Source of the DNA: Bradyrhizobium sp. RD5-C2
GTDB lineage: Bacteria > Pseudomonadota > Alphaproteobacteria > Rhizobiales > Xanthobacteraceae
Direction of reading: 5' to 3'
DNA: 64,000 nucleotides
Assembly (NCBI RefSeq): GCF_019972155.1
Contig: NZ_BOVL01000022.1
Span: 530-64,529 of the forward strand
Shown here: piece after piece, positions 26,238 through 36,638 of the stretch
How positions within the stretch are numbered: the first letter of the stretch is position 1
Layout of the letters: each line of letters begins with the position of its first letter
Notes under the pieces: model-generated
The model's database searches: none
Told to the model about the DNA's origin: nothing
Seen by the model: the letters and a program-made list of their open reading frames with translations, nothing else
Position numbers and translations under genes: made by a program

Positions 26238-28304
26238 TCAGCGGTTGAACAGCTGCCGCAGCACGTCGTTCATCGCCGGATTGTCGTGCTGCTCGGTGGT
26301 GTCGGCCGGAGGAGGGGCAGGCGGTGGCGGCGCGGCGGCCGCCGGCGCGTCCGGCGCGGGCTGGGCCAGGCTGCGGCTCGGGCGGGAGGCGTTGCCCTGA
26401 TTGAGAGTGGAGAGGCCCTGCTGCAGCAGGTTCCCGATGGTGTCGCCGAGCTGTCCGCCGAGCGGGTTGTTCTGGTCGGCCGCCGCGCCGGCTGGCGCCT
26501 GGCCCGTGCCGGGCTGCGCACCGGTCTCGCCGCCCTGCACGCCGTTGAGGAGGTTGGTCAGTCCATTCAGGCCCTGGCTCAGGGCTTGGCCATTCGCCCC
26601 GAACAGGCCCTTGCCCATCTCCTTGAGCTTGGCGTAGGCGGCTTGGGGATTGTCGAGGATGCCCTGCATCTCCGGATAGATCCGCGGGGACACCCACGGC
26701 CCCTCGATCATCACGGGGATGCCGAGGCCGACCGGATTGCCGGCGCGGCCCTGGCCTTCGGTGGTCATCACGAGCTGCGGCTCGACGCGGAACCCGATCT
26801 GGCGGGTGTTGAGATCGATGGTGCCAACCCCGCCCATCTTCACCAGCGGGCCGATCAGGTTGAGATCGGTGGTGACGGCCTGGCCCTTGTCGAGCTTGAA
26901 CGAAGCCGAGAGCTGGCTGAGATCGGTCGACAGCGCCTCGCTCTGCTGCCAACCCGACAAGGTGCCGGTGGTGAGGTTGCGGATCATCTGCGCGACGTTG
27001 AGGCCGAGGATCTTGCCGTCCTGGAATACGACGAACGCCGAGCCGCCGAGATTGCCGACGATGGCCCGTTCGCTGGTGCCCTGCGAGGTCAGCGCGATCT
27101 TCGCCTGCATCTTGCCGTCGAGCTTGTCGAACTCGGCGAGGCTCTTCAGCACCGGCAGCGCGCGCACGCCGGCGAGATCGAGCCGCAGCGCGTAGGTCGG
27201 AGCGGCGGCTCTGGCGTTGATCGTGACGTCGCCATTGGCGGTGCCTTCATAGGCGCCGAGATCGGCGAGCCGGGCCTTCAGCACGCCGCTGTCAACAGAT
27301 GCATCGATCGCCGCCTGCGCGAAGCGGCCGTCGCCGATCACGAGCTCCGCAGCCGAGATGCGCGCCTGCGCGTCGACATAGTTGAGCCCGCCGAGGTCGA
27401 TCGACGCGTTGCTCCAAATGTTGCTGCCCAATGGCTGTGCTGCATCGGACTGGCGCGGCGTCATCGCCACCGAGACGCGCTGGAAGTCGAGATCGAGCTT
27501 CACCAGCGGCTTGTTGCTGGCGAAGTCGACCGAGGCCCAGCCGGTGAAGCCGCCATCGCCGAGCATGCCGGACACGCCGTTGAACATCAGCACAGTGCCG
27601 TTCAGGCGCACTTCCGCATTGGCCTTGATCGCCACGGGTAACAGGCCGGGTGCATCGATGTTGAACTCGGCTGGTACGCTCTGCCGTTCCAGCGGCGCTT
27701 GCGGCGCGGTCGCGCGGATCTCGAACTTCAGCGGCTTGTCGCTGGCACTCGCACTCCCGGTGACGACGATCTTGCGGTCGGCGCCGATGGTCGCATCGGC
27801 ATTGAGCGTTTCGATCCGGTTCTCGACCCGGTCGCGCACATTGGCGAACACGATGGTGCCGCCGCTGACGCTGACATGCCGGATCGTGATGCCGCCGTTG
27901 TCGGGCGCGGACGACTTCGCCGGCGGATGATGGTCGCGGGTGCGCTCGCGCTGCAGCGGCAGGTTGACCACCGGCTTGACGATCACGAGGTCGGTGATGT
28001 CGGGCTGGCCCGACCACAGGCTCGACAGTGTCATCTCGGCTTCGACCCGATCGGCCGCGAACCGGGTGCTGGTCTCGCGCTCGCGCGGGTCCTGCAACAC
28101 GACGTCGCGTAGCGTCAAATTGACGATCGGCCAGAGACTAACCTTGGCGCCGCCATTGATGCTGAGCGTGTAGCCGGTCTCGCGCTCGACCCGCTCGGTG
28201 ATGGCCGATGTGAGGAAGGAGGACGGGATCCCGACCGCGGCCACCAGCGCGATGATCACGATCACGACAGCGATGGCAGCCCCGGCGAATTTCAGTGCTC
28301 TCAT
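26238..28304 (-). CDS. AsmA-family envelope protein
   Basis: 688 residues with one N-terminal membrane helix (about 7-27) and a long periplasmic beta-rich body, as in AsmA/YhdP-like proteins that take part in outer-membrane lipid transport and homeostasis. The N terminus (TERVERETGYTLSINGGAKV) and the LNLIGPLVKMGGVGTIDL stretch near the C-terminal AsmA_2 part are typical. The C-terminal 120 residues are rich in Pro, Ala and Gln and are probably disordered. Located between the cyclase and crp genes on the minus strand. Confidence 0.87.
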   Translation of the reverse strand: MRALKFAGAAIAVVIVIIALVAAVGIPSSFLTSAITERVERETGYTLSINGGAKVSLWPIVNLTLRDVVLQDPRERETSTRFAADRVEAEMTLSSLWSGQPDITDLVIVKPVVNLPLQRERTRDHHPPAKSSAPDNGGITIRHVSVSGGTIVFANVRDRVENRIETLNADATIGADRKIVVTGSASASDKPLKFEIRATAPQAPLERQSVPAEFNIDAPGLLPVAIKANAEVRLNGTVLMFNGVSGMLGDGGFTGWASVDFASNKPLVKLDLDFQRVSVAMTPRQSDAAQPLGSNIWSNASIDLGGLNYVDAQARISAAELVIGDGRFAQAAIDASVDSGVLKARLADLGAYEGTANGDVTINARAAAPTYALRLDLAGVRALPVLKSLAEFDKLDGKMQAKIALTSQGTSERAIVGNLGGSAFVVFQDGKILGLNVAQMIRNLTTGTLSGWQQSEALSTDLSQLSASFKLDKGQAVTTDLNLIGPLVKMGGVGTIDLNTRQIGFRVEPQLVMTTEGQGRAGNPVGLGIPVMIEGPWVSPRIYPEMQGILDNPQAAYAKLKEMGKGLFGANGQALSQGLNGLTNLLNGVQGGETGAQPGTGQAPAGAAADQNNPLGGQLGDTIGNLLQQGLSTLNQGNASRPSRSLAQPAPDAPAAAAPPPPAPPPADTTEQHDNPAMNDVLRQLFNR

Positions 28305-28431
28305 CTCGATATTCCAGGCCGGGCAGACAGGGTTCCGCCGCGGAAGGGCACGGCCGATCGCATGAGATTATCCCGCAAACGGGACCTCGCTCCAACGAGG
28401 CGAAAAATAATCCGTTACCAGCATGAACTTA

Positions 28432-28445
28432 TGTGACCTCTCACA
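28432..28445. promoter_or_regulatory. Inverted repeat TGTGA-CCTC-TCACA upstream of the Crp gene
   Basis: Perfect 5-4-5 inverted repeat with Crp half-sites but a 4-base spacer in place of 6. It lies about 77 bases before the crp-like start (28516) and about 134 bases from the asmA-like start (28304). Autoregulation by a non-standard site is possible; with the short spacer it is not a canonical box. Confidence 0.45.
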
Positions 28446-28515
28446 CACTCTTATGAGGGTGATTGTTGCTAACCGGGCGGAGGGGACCGCTCGGATCGAT
28501 TTGGAAGGCAATACA

Positions 28516-29190
28516 ATGAGCAAACAGGCCGAATTTGCGGTCATTCTGAAAATGAACCCTATGTTCGCCGATCTCGGTGCGGACGAACTGGCGCGGCTTT
28601 CGGGCCTCTGCCACACCCAGCAACTCGCCTCCGGCGAGGTGCTGTTCCAGAAAGGCGATCCCGGCGATGCCCTGTTCGGGGTTCGCCGCGGCCAGGTGCG
28701 CATCGAAACCGGCGCCTCCGACGGCAGCCGGCTCACACTGAACTTCATGGGATCCGGCGATCTGTTCGGCGAAGTCGCCGTGCTCGACGGTCAGGATCGC
28801 ACCGCGGATGCGACTGCGGGCGAACCCACCGAATTGTTCGTCCTGCGGCGGGAGGATTTCCTGGGCTTCCTCGAGCGCGAGCCGAAGGTCGCGGTCCGCC
28901 TGATCGAGTTGCTGTGCCAGCGCATCCGCTGGCAGAGCGAGCGGATGGAAGAATCCGTATTGCAGCCATTGCCGGTCCGCCTCGCACGCCGGCTGTGCGC
29001 GCTGGCCGAGGATTTCGGTTCCGAGGTACACATCTCGCAGGAACAACTCGGCATCTTCGTCGGCGCCGCGCGCGAGAGCGTCAACCGGCAACTGCAGACC
29101 TGGCGCAAGGACGGCATCGTCGACCTGCAGCGCGGCCGGATCATGCTGCACAACATGACCAAGCTGACGGCGGTCGCACGCAACGATTAA
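28516..29190 (+). CDS. Crp-type transcription regulator
   Basis: 224 residues: cyclic-nucleotide-binding domain (about 15-135) and winged HTH (about 165-220). The phosphate-binding cassette FGEVAVLDGQDRTAD keeps G85-E86 and R95-T96, which match the cAMP-contacting Gly-Glu and Arg-Ser/Thr of E. coli Crp, so cAMP binding is likely. No Fnr-type N-terminal cysteines are seen. The HTH has ISQEQLGIFVGAARESVNRQ. ATG 28516 follows GGAAGG by 7 bases. Candidate target boxes are at 19129, 40853 and 43588. Confidence 0.88.
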   Translation: MSKQAEFAVILKMNPMFADLGADELARLSGLCHTQQLASGEVLFQKGDPGDALFGVRRGQVRIETGASDGSRLTLNFMGSGDLFGEVAVLDGQDRTADATAGEPTELFVLRREDFLGFLEREPKVAVRLIELLCQRIRWQSERMEESVLQPLPVRLARRLCALAEDFGSEVHISQEQLGIFVGAARESVNRQLQTWRKDGIVDLQRGRIMLHNMTKLTAVARND

Positions 29191-29207
29191 ACGGTTGCAT
29201 GCAACGC

Positions 29208-29237
29208 GCGCGCGAGGATCGCCGTCCTCTCGCGCGC
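29208..29237 (+). terminator. GC-rich hairpin behind the Crp gene
   Basis: GCGCGCGAGGA pairs with TCCTCTCGCGCGC (2-base bulge), 17 bases after the stop and followed by CTTGCTTGC. The T run is poor, so a partial terminator at best. Confidence 0.45.
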
Positions 29238-29366
29238 CTTGCTTGCGAATGTTGACGCACTCCTGCCTAAAAGACTTGCTTGCATGACGAGGCGGGTATC
29301 GCTTTCATCCGCCTGCCGGTCCTTGGGGTGACACCCAGCCTTGCTGGCCTCACGCCATCCACCTGC

Positions 29367-29404
29367 AAACCCCTGCGGTCTTTCCCGTTGACCGCAGGGG
29401 TTTT
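29367..29404. terminator. Bidirectional Rho-independent terminator
   Basis: Perfect stem AACCCCTGCGGTC / GACCGCAGGGGTT with loop TTTCCCGTT, followed by T residues on the plus strand and by TTT on the minus strand. It lies between the convergent crp-like gene (stop 29190) and the AraC gene (stop 29435). Confidence 0.85.
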
Positions 29405-29434
29405 GCGTTCAGTGGATGCGTGACGCGAATTCGC

Positions 29435-30340
29435 TTACCTCATCACCACGTCGGGATTGGCCCAGCGCAGATACTGGCGCGGCGCAGTGCCGAGCTCGCG
29501 CTTGAACATCGCAGCGAATGCGCTCGGGCTGTCATAACCGACGTCGAGCGCAACGCAGGTGACGGCTTCGCCGGCGCCGAGCCGCGCCAGCGCTTCGAGC
29601 AGCCGCACCCGCTGGCGCCAGGCGGCAAAGCTCTGTCCGGTCTCGCGCCGGAACAGGCGCGTCAAGGTCCGCCGGCTGAGTTGGCTGCGATCGGCCCATT
29701 CGTCGAGTGTGAGATCGGAGCTCGGATCGACCAGCACCGCTTCGCAGATCGCGGCGAGCCGCGGATCGGGCGGCACCTGCACATGCAACGACACTTCGGG
29801 CATCCTGCCGATCTCATCGAGCAGGAAATCGACCAGCCGGCCATCGCGCCCTTCCGGGTCGTAGCGGGTCGGCATATGCACCGCTTCTTCCATCAGTGCT
29901 TCGACCAGCGCGGAGACCCTGATCAGGCGGCAGGTTGCCGGCGCATTCCGCACGCGATCCGGCGTGACATAGATGGTCTGGATCTCGACCTCGCCCCATG
30001 CGCGCGACTGGTGCGCAACGCCGGCCGGAATCCACAGGCCGTGGCCGGGCGGAACGACGAAATGACCGCGCTCGGTCATCATCGAGGTCACGCCTGCGGT
30101 CTGAAGGATGAACTGATCGCGGCGATGGGCGTGTCGCGCGCTCGTGCTTTCGTTCGGATAGGAGGCCGCCATCGCCGCGAGCGGCCGTTCGACCTGTTGC
30201 AATTGTCCGGCATAATGCGCGGCGGCTACGGGACCGGCTTGCTTGCGGCACACGCGCAAACCGGCGGTGTCATTTCGTCGCGCTGCGACTTTCAAGTGTC
30301 GTGAGCTCCTGATCGATCGTCGTTTTCGCAGGGTGCTCAT
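29435..30340 (-). CDS. AraC-family transcription regulator
   Basis: 301 residues: N-terminal cupin-like sensor (HAHRRDQFILQTAG, then WIPAGVAHQ) and a C-terminal pair of HTH motifs, the second ending in GYDSPSAFAAMFKRELGTAPRQY. ATG 30340 follows GGAAGA closely; an in-frame ATG further in (residue 57) has no SD. It is divergent from the dipeptide-type ABC operon (30482-35590) across 141 bases and may control it; effector unknown. The first 40 residues may be non-homologous. Confidence 0.84.
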   Translation of the reverse strand: MSTLRKRRSIRSSRHLKVAARRNDTAGLRVCRKQAGPVAAAHYAGQLQQVERPLAAMAASYPNESTSARHAHRRDQFILQTAGVTSMMTERGHFVVPPGHGLWIPAGVAHQSRAWGEVEIQTIYVTPDRVRNAPATCRLIRVSALVEALMEEAVHMPTRYDPEGRDGRLVDFLLDEIGRMPEVSLHVQVPPDPRLAAICEAVLVDPSSDLTLDEWADRSQLSRRTLTRLFRRETGQSFAAWRQRVRLLEALARLGAGEAVTCVALDVGYDSPSAFAAMFKRELGTAPRQYLRWANPDVVMR

Positions 30341-30481
30341 GCATCTTCCGGGCCAGTTGGCCCGATCGCGATGGTTGTTGTCCCCATTCAGGTAGCGCGG
30401 GATACGGCGTTTGGCAACAATGCCCCACCCCGCGACATTCGCCGAAATCGAATGCCTGACGCGCGGCGACGGAGAGGTCCG

Positions 30482-32059
30482 ATGAACAGACGCGAATTCA
30501 CCAAGGCGATGCTGGCCTGCGGTGCAGCCATCCCGTTCGGCATCACGCGGGCAGCGGGCCAGACCCGCGGTGGAACGCTCAACACCATCATCCAGCCCGA
30601 GCCGCCGGTTCTCGTGACCGCGCTGAACCAGCAGCAGCCGACCCTGACGCTCGGCGGCAAGATCTATGAAGGCCTGCTGAAATACGGCGCCGACCTCAAG
30701 CCGATGCCCGGCATGGCGCAGTCCTGGGAGATCTCGCCGGACGGCCTGACCTACACCTTCAAGCTGTTTCCCGGCATCACCTTCCACGACGGCAAGCCGA
30801 TGACTTCGGAGGACGTGGTCTTCAGCTGCATGAAGCTGCTGGTGGAGACCCATCCGCGCGCGCGGCAGAATTTTTCGCGCGTCGCATCGGCCGAAGCGCC
30901 CGATCCGCTCACCGTCGTGTTCAAGCTGAAGCAGCCGTTCGCCCCGTTCATCGGCTGCTTCGACTGTACGTCCGCGCCGATCGTGCCCAAGCACATCTAC
31001 GACGGCACCGACTATCGCAAGAACCCGGAGAACGACAAGGCGATCGGCACCGGCCCCTTCAAGCTCAAGGAATGGGTGCGCGGCTCGCACGTTCACCTCG
31101 TCCGCCACGACGGCTACTATCTGAAGGGCGAGCCTTACCTCGACGAGATCGTCTATCGCGTGATTCCGGATGCGGCGTCGCGCGCGCTCGCGCTCGAAAA
31201 CGGCACGGTGCAGCTGGTGCAATGGTCCGACGTCGAATTCTACGACGTGCAACGCTTCAAGACGCAGAAGAACCTCGAATTCACCACCAAGGGCTACGAG
31301 TATTTCGCGCCGCATCAATGGCTCGAAATGAACAACCGCATCGCGCCGATGAACGACAAGCGGTTCCGGCAGGCGGTGATGCACCTGATCGATCGCGAGG
31401 CGTTCAGCAAGCGCGTGTACTTCGGCAATGCCAAGGTCGCGACCGGTCCGATCTCGTCGAAGACGCGGTTCTACGATCCGAACGTGAAGCGCTACGAGTT
31501 CTCCGTCGACAAGGCCAAGGCGCTGCTCGACGACATGGGATTGAAGGTAGGCGCCAACGGCAAGCGGGCCGAGATCAAGTACATCGTGCCGCCCTATGGC
31601 GAGTCCTATCAGCGCGCCGGCGAATTCTTCCGCCAGAGCTTTGCACGGGTCGGCATCGACCTCGTGCTTGTCGGCACCGACATGGCCGGCTGGGCCGAGA
31701 AGGTTGGCAACTGGGATTATGAGATGACCCAGAATCTGCTCTATCAGCTCGGTGATCCCGCGCTCGGCGTCGCCCGCACCTATATTTCGTCGAACATCAA
31801 GAAGGGCATCCTGTTCTCGAACACGCAAGGCTACTCGAATCCCGAGGTCGACAAACTGTTCGACGAAGCCGCAATCACGCTCGATGAAGCCAAGCGGCAG
31901 GAGCTCTACAGCAAGGTGCAACAGATCCTGGTCGAGGACGTGCCGGTCGCCTGGACGCTCGAGATCGAATATCCCATCATCTACGACAAGGCGTTCAAGA
32001 ACATCGTGACGACGGGCATCGGCTCGCACGAAACCTTCGGGTCGGTCTACAAATCGTGA
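30482..32059 (+). CDS. ABC importer substrate-binding protein, family 5 (peptide type)
   Basis: 525 residues. The N terminus MNRREFTKAMLACGAAIPFG has a twin-arginine (NRREF) export signal ending near ITRAAG. The mature protein is a class C solute-binding protein (RGGTLNTIIQPEPP; FKLFPGITFHDGKPM). It would bind oligopeptides or other bulky ligands in the periplasm. ATG 30482 follows GGAGAGG. It overlaps the permease gene by 4 bases, so the operon is tight. Confidence 0.9.
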   Translation: MNRREFTKAMLACGAAIPFGITRAAGQTRGGTLNTIIQPEPPVLVTALNQQQPTLTLGGKIYEGLLKYGADLKPMPGMAQSWEISPDGLTYTFKLFPGITFHDGKPMTSEDVVFSCMKLLVETHPRARQNFSRVASAEAPDPLTVVFKLKQPFAPFIGCFDCTSAPIVPKHIYDGTDYRKNPENDKAIGTGPFKLKEWVRGSHVHLVRHDGYYLKGEPYLDEIVYRVIPDAASRALALENGTVQLVQWSDVEFYDVQRFKTQKNLEFTTKGYEYFAPHQWLEMNNRIAPMNDKRFRQAVMHLIDREAFSKRVYFGNAKVATGPISSKTRFYDPNVKRYEFSVDKAKALLDDMGLKVGANGKRAEIKYIVPPYGESYQRAGEFFRQSFARVGIDLVLVGTDMAGWAEKVGNWDYEMTQNLLYQLGDPALGVARTYISSNIKKGILFSNTQGYSNPEVDKLFDEAAITLDEAKRQELYSKVQQILVEDVPVAWTLEIEYPIIYDKAFKNIVTTGIGSHETFGSVYKS

Positions 32060-33057
32060 CGCCACTCGGGAGCGCAGCGGCGATCGGGCTCCGGGCGATC
32101 AGCCGTATCGCGCAGCTCGTCGCCGTGATCCTCGTCATCGCGACGTTCAACTTCGTGCTGGTGCGGGCCGCCCCCGGCGATCCGGCCCAGGTGATGGCCG
32201 GGCAATCCGGCGCGTCCGATCCAAAACTGCTCGACGATCTGCGCAAGGAATACGGGCTCGACAAGCCGTATTTCGTGCAGCTCGTAAGTCACCTCGGCCG
32301 CGTCGTCAGGCTCGACCTCGGTTATTCCTATCGCCAGCGCCGCCCGGTGGTCGATCTGATCCTCGAACGGCTTCCGGCGACGCTGCTGCTGACGGTCACG
32401 GCGTTCTGTCTCGCGCTCCTGATCGGCACCGCGCTCGGTGCGCTGGCGGGGCTCGCGGCGGGCAGCGTGCTCGATACGGTATTCACCGTGCTCTCGCTCG
32501 TGCTCTACGCGACGCCGGTGTTCTGGCTCGGCCTGATGCTGGTGCTGGTGTTCTCGGTGACGCTCGGCTGGCTGCCGCCGTTCGGCTACGAGACCATCAA
32601 CGTGCAGCTCTCGCCGATCGAGCACGCGCTCGACATCATCAAGCACATGATCATGCCGGTGGCGTCGCTGGCGGCGATTTACCTCGCGATCTATGCGCGG
32701 CTGATGCGCTCCTCGATCATCGAGGTGGCGCAGCAGGATTTCATCAAGACGGCGCGCGCCAAGGGCCTGTCCGGAACGCGCATCGTGGTCGGTCATATGC
32801 TGCGCAATGCGCTGGTGCCGGTCGTCACCGTTGCCGGCATGCAGGCCGGCGCGCTGGTCGGCGGCGCCGTGGTGATCGAGACGGTGTTTGCCTGGCCCGG
32901 CCTCGGCCGCCTGACCTTCGAGGCGCTGCTGCAACGCGACTATCCGGTCCTGCTCGGCATTTTCCTGATCCTCTCGATTGTCGTGATCGCGCTCAACCTC
33001 CTGACCGACCTGGTCTACCGGCTCATCGATCCGCGCATGACCACGGGAGCGGCGTGA
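32056..33057 (+). CDS. Dipeptide-type ABC permease, DppB-like
   Basis: 333 residues with six predicted membrane helices and the EAA-type loop ARAKGLSGTRIVVGHMLRNA. GTG 32056 overlaps the stop of the preceding gene (GTGA), implying coupled translation. It pairs with the DppC-like protein to form the channel. Confidence 0.91.
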   Translation: MTPLGSAAAIGLRAISRIAQLVAVILVIATFNFVLVRAAPGDPAQVMAGQSGASDPKLLDDLRKEYGLDKPYFVQLVSHLGRVVRLDLGYSYRQRRPVVDLILERLPATLLLTVTAFCLALLIGTALGALAGLAAGSVLDTVFTVLSLVLYATPVFWLGLMLVLVFSVTLGWLPPFGYETINVQLSPIEHALDIIKHMIMPVASLAAIYLAIYARLMRSSIIEVAQQDFIKTARAKGLSGTRIVVGHMLRNALVPVVTVAGMQAGALVGGAVVIETVFAWPGLGRLTFEALLQRDYPVLLGIFLILSIVVIALNLLTDLVYRLIDPRMTTGAA

Positions 33058-33886
33058 TGGAGACGGTACGCGCCTTCCTGCGTCATCCCAGCGGCATGAT
33101 CGGGCTTGTCCTGCTGCTGATCGTTGTTGTCGTCGCGATCATCGCGCCGATTGTGTTTCCGGTCTCGCCCTGGGAGATGGTCGGGGCGCCGTTCACGCCA
33201 CCCGGCGAGGACGGTTTGTGGCTCGGCGGCGATACGCTCGGCCGCGATGTCGCAGCCGGCGTCGCCTACGGGGCGCGTGTCTCGCTCCTGATCGGCATCG
33301 CATCGGCGCTCGCTGCGATGGCGATCGGCGTCGTGGTCGGCGCGATCTCGGGTTATTTCGGCGGCAAGGTCGATCTGGTGCTGATGCGGATGACGGAATT
33401 GTTCCAGACCATTCCGGCCTTCGTGCTGGCGATCCTGCTGGTCGCAACCTTCAATCCGTCGCTGCTCACGATCATTCTCACCATAGGTGCGGTGAGCTGG
33501 CCGCCCCTGGCGCGGCTGACGCGGGCGGAGTTCCTGCGCCTGCGCCACCGCGAATTCGTCGAGGCCGCGCTGTGCCAGGGCGAGCGCACCTGGCGCATCG
33601 TGCTCGGCCACATCCTGCCGAATGCGATCTCGCCGATCCTGGTCGTGACGTCGCTGACGGTGGCGACCGCGATCCTGCTGGAGAGCGCGCTGTCCTTCAT
33701 GGGGCTCGGCGATCCCAATTTGATGTCGTGGGGCTTCATGATCGGCGCGGGGCGCACCGCAATCCGCAATGCGTGGTGGATGAGCGTGTTTCCCGGCCTT
33801 GCCATCCTCGTCACGGTGCTCGCGATCAACCTGTTCGGCGAGGGCCTGTCCGATGTTCTCAACCCGCGCGTCTCGAGGCGCCGGTC

Positions 33887-33890
<4 letters not shown>
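33057..33890 (+). CDS. Dipeptide-type ABC permease, DppC-like
   Basis: 277 residues, N-terminal helix (MIGLVLLLIVVVVAIIAPIV) followed by the transport domain with EAALCQGERTWRIVLGHILPN as coupling loop. The ATG at 33057 overlaps the upstream stop (TGATG); GTG 33054 is an alternative in the same frame. The stop overlaps the next start (ATGA). Confidence 0.91.
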
Positions 33891-35590
<1,700 letters not shown>

Positions 35591-35614
35591 ACTAACAACA
35601 AAGGGAGGTTCGCT

Positions 35615-36250
35615 ATGGGTCACGAGGGCGCAGGCGGCAAGCCGCCGGTCAAGTCGCAGGAGGATCTTCGCGCGCATTTCGGGCAATTGAGCCCGCTCGC
35701 CGAGAAGAAGGTGCTCAACCATCTCGACAAGTTCTGCCGCGATTTCATCGCGCTGTCGCCGTTCCTGGTCATCGCCTCCAGCGACGGCAAGGGCCACGCC
35801 GACGCCAGCCCGCGCGGCGATGCGCCGGGCTTCGTCTCGGTGCTCGACGACAAGACGCTGTTGATTCCGGATCGCCGCGGCAACAACCGCGTCGATACGT
35901 TCGGCAATATCATCGCTTCACCCGGGATCGGGTTGATCTTCATGGTGCCCGGCATCAACGAGACCCTGCGGATCAACGGGCGAGCCGAGATCTCGCAGGA
36001 GCCGGATCTCTTGACGCCCCTGACGGTGCAGAACGTCACGCCGGTCATCGGCATCAAGGTGCATGTCGATGAGACCTACTTCCATTGCGGCAAGGCGCTG
36101 ATGCGCTCAAAGCTCTGGAATCCCGCCGCGCAGGTCGAGCGCCACAGCTTCCCAACGCTCGGCCGCATCATCGCCGAGCAGACCGCGGCGGTCGAGGTCG
36201 AGGTTGCCGAGAGGACGATGGAGGAGGCCTATCGCACGCGGCTGTATTAG
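35615..36250 (+). CDS. PPOX-type FMN flavoprotein (pyridoxamine-phosphate oxidase-like)
   Basis: 211 residues with a split-barrel FMN-binding pattern (PFLVIASSDGKGHADASPRGDAPGF; LLIPDRRGNNRVDT). The substrate is unknown; the family reduces or oxidises cofactors such as F420 or flavins, or binds FMN or heme. GGGAGG lies 7 bases before ATG 35615. It is 24 bases behind the ABC operon, so it is probably its last gene. Confidence 0.84.
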   Translation: MGHEGAGGKPPVKSQEDLRAHFGQLSPLAEKKVLNHLDKFCRDFIALSPFLVIASSDGKGHADASPRGDAPGFVSVLDDKTLLIPDRRGNNRVDTFGNIIASPGIGLIFMVPGINETLRINGRAEISQEPDLLTPLTVQNVTPVIGIKVHVDETYFHCGKALMRSKLWNPAAQVERHSFPTLGRIIAEQTAAVEVEVAERTMEEAYRTRLY

Positions 36251-36638
36251 AGCGCGACAGGCTGGCCTCGTGGTTCGAGACGCTCCGCGAACGGCGCTGC
36301 TCACCATGAGGCGGCTCTACAGTTGAGCCGCCAAACAAGACGTATATCCCAGTCCAACGCTGTCATCGCCCGGCTCGACCGGGCGATCCAGTACGCCGCG
36401 CCCCCTCGGCTCAAGCACCGCGGTCTCTGGAATACTGGATCACCCGCATGCGCGGGTGATGACACTGAGCAAGCTGAAGGGACGTCTGCACGATTTCTGG
36501 ATAATGGAAAAATACCCCTGAGTTGCCCGACGAGTCAAGTTGCCGTGTCGAACGCGGTGGCCGCCGGCTACTGTGCATGGGGTTGTTTTCGATATTTTGG
36601 TGAGCGCCCCTTCGTGCGCTGACGCGCCGCGCCTCAAT
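36251..36638. other. Gene-free region, 388 bases
   Basis: It holds a perfect hairpin GGCGGCTC-TACAGTT-GAGCCGCC (36310-36332, no T run), the repeat H (36361-36465) and a stretch from about 36510 to 36610 with no coding potential. That stretch looks like a sequence I recall from other bradyrhizobial intergenic regions; this is unverified memory. No gene is supported. Confidence 0.6.
36361..36465. repeat. Intergenic inverted repeat, family H
   Basis: Arms TGTCATCGCCCGG and CGCGGGTGATGACA, inner GATCCAGTA and TACTGGATC. A single copy in the window. Confidence 0.75.

Noticed and set aside
30341..32065. In-frame upstream extension of the AraC regulator (to 876 codons)
   Set aside because: The extension runs antisense through the binding-protein gene; the ATG at 30340 with GGAAGA gives a normal AraC protein.
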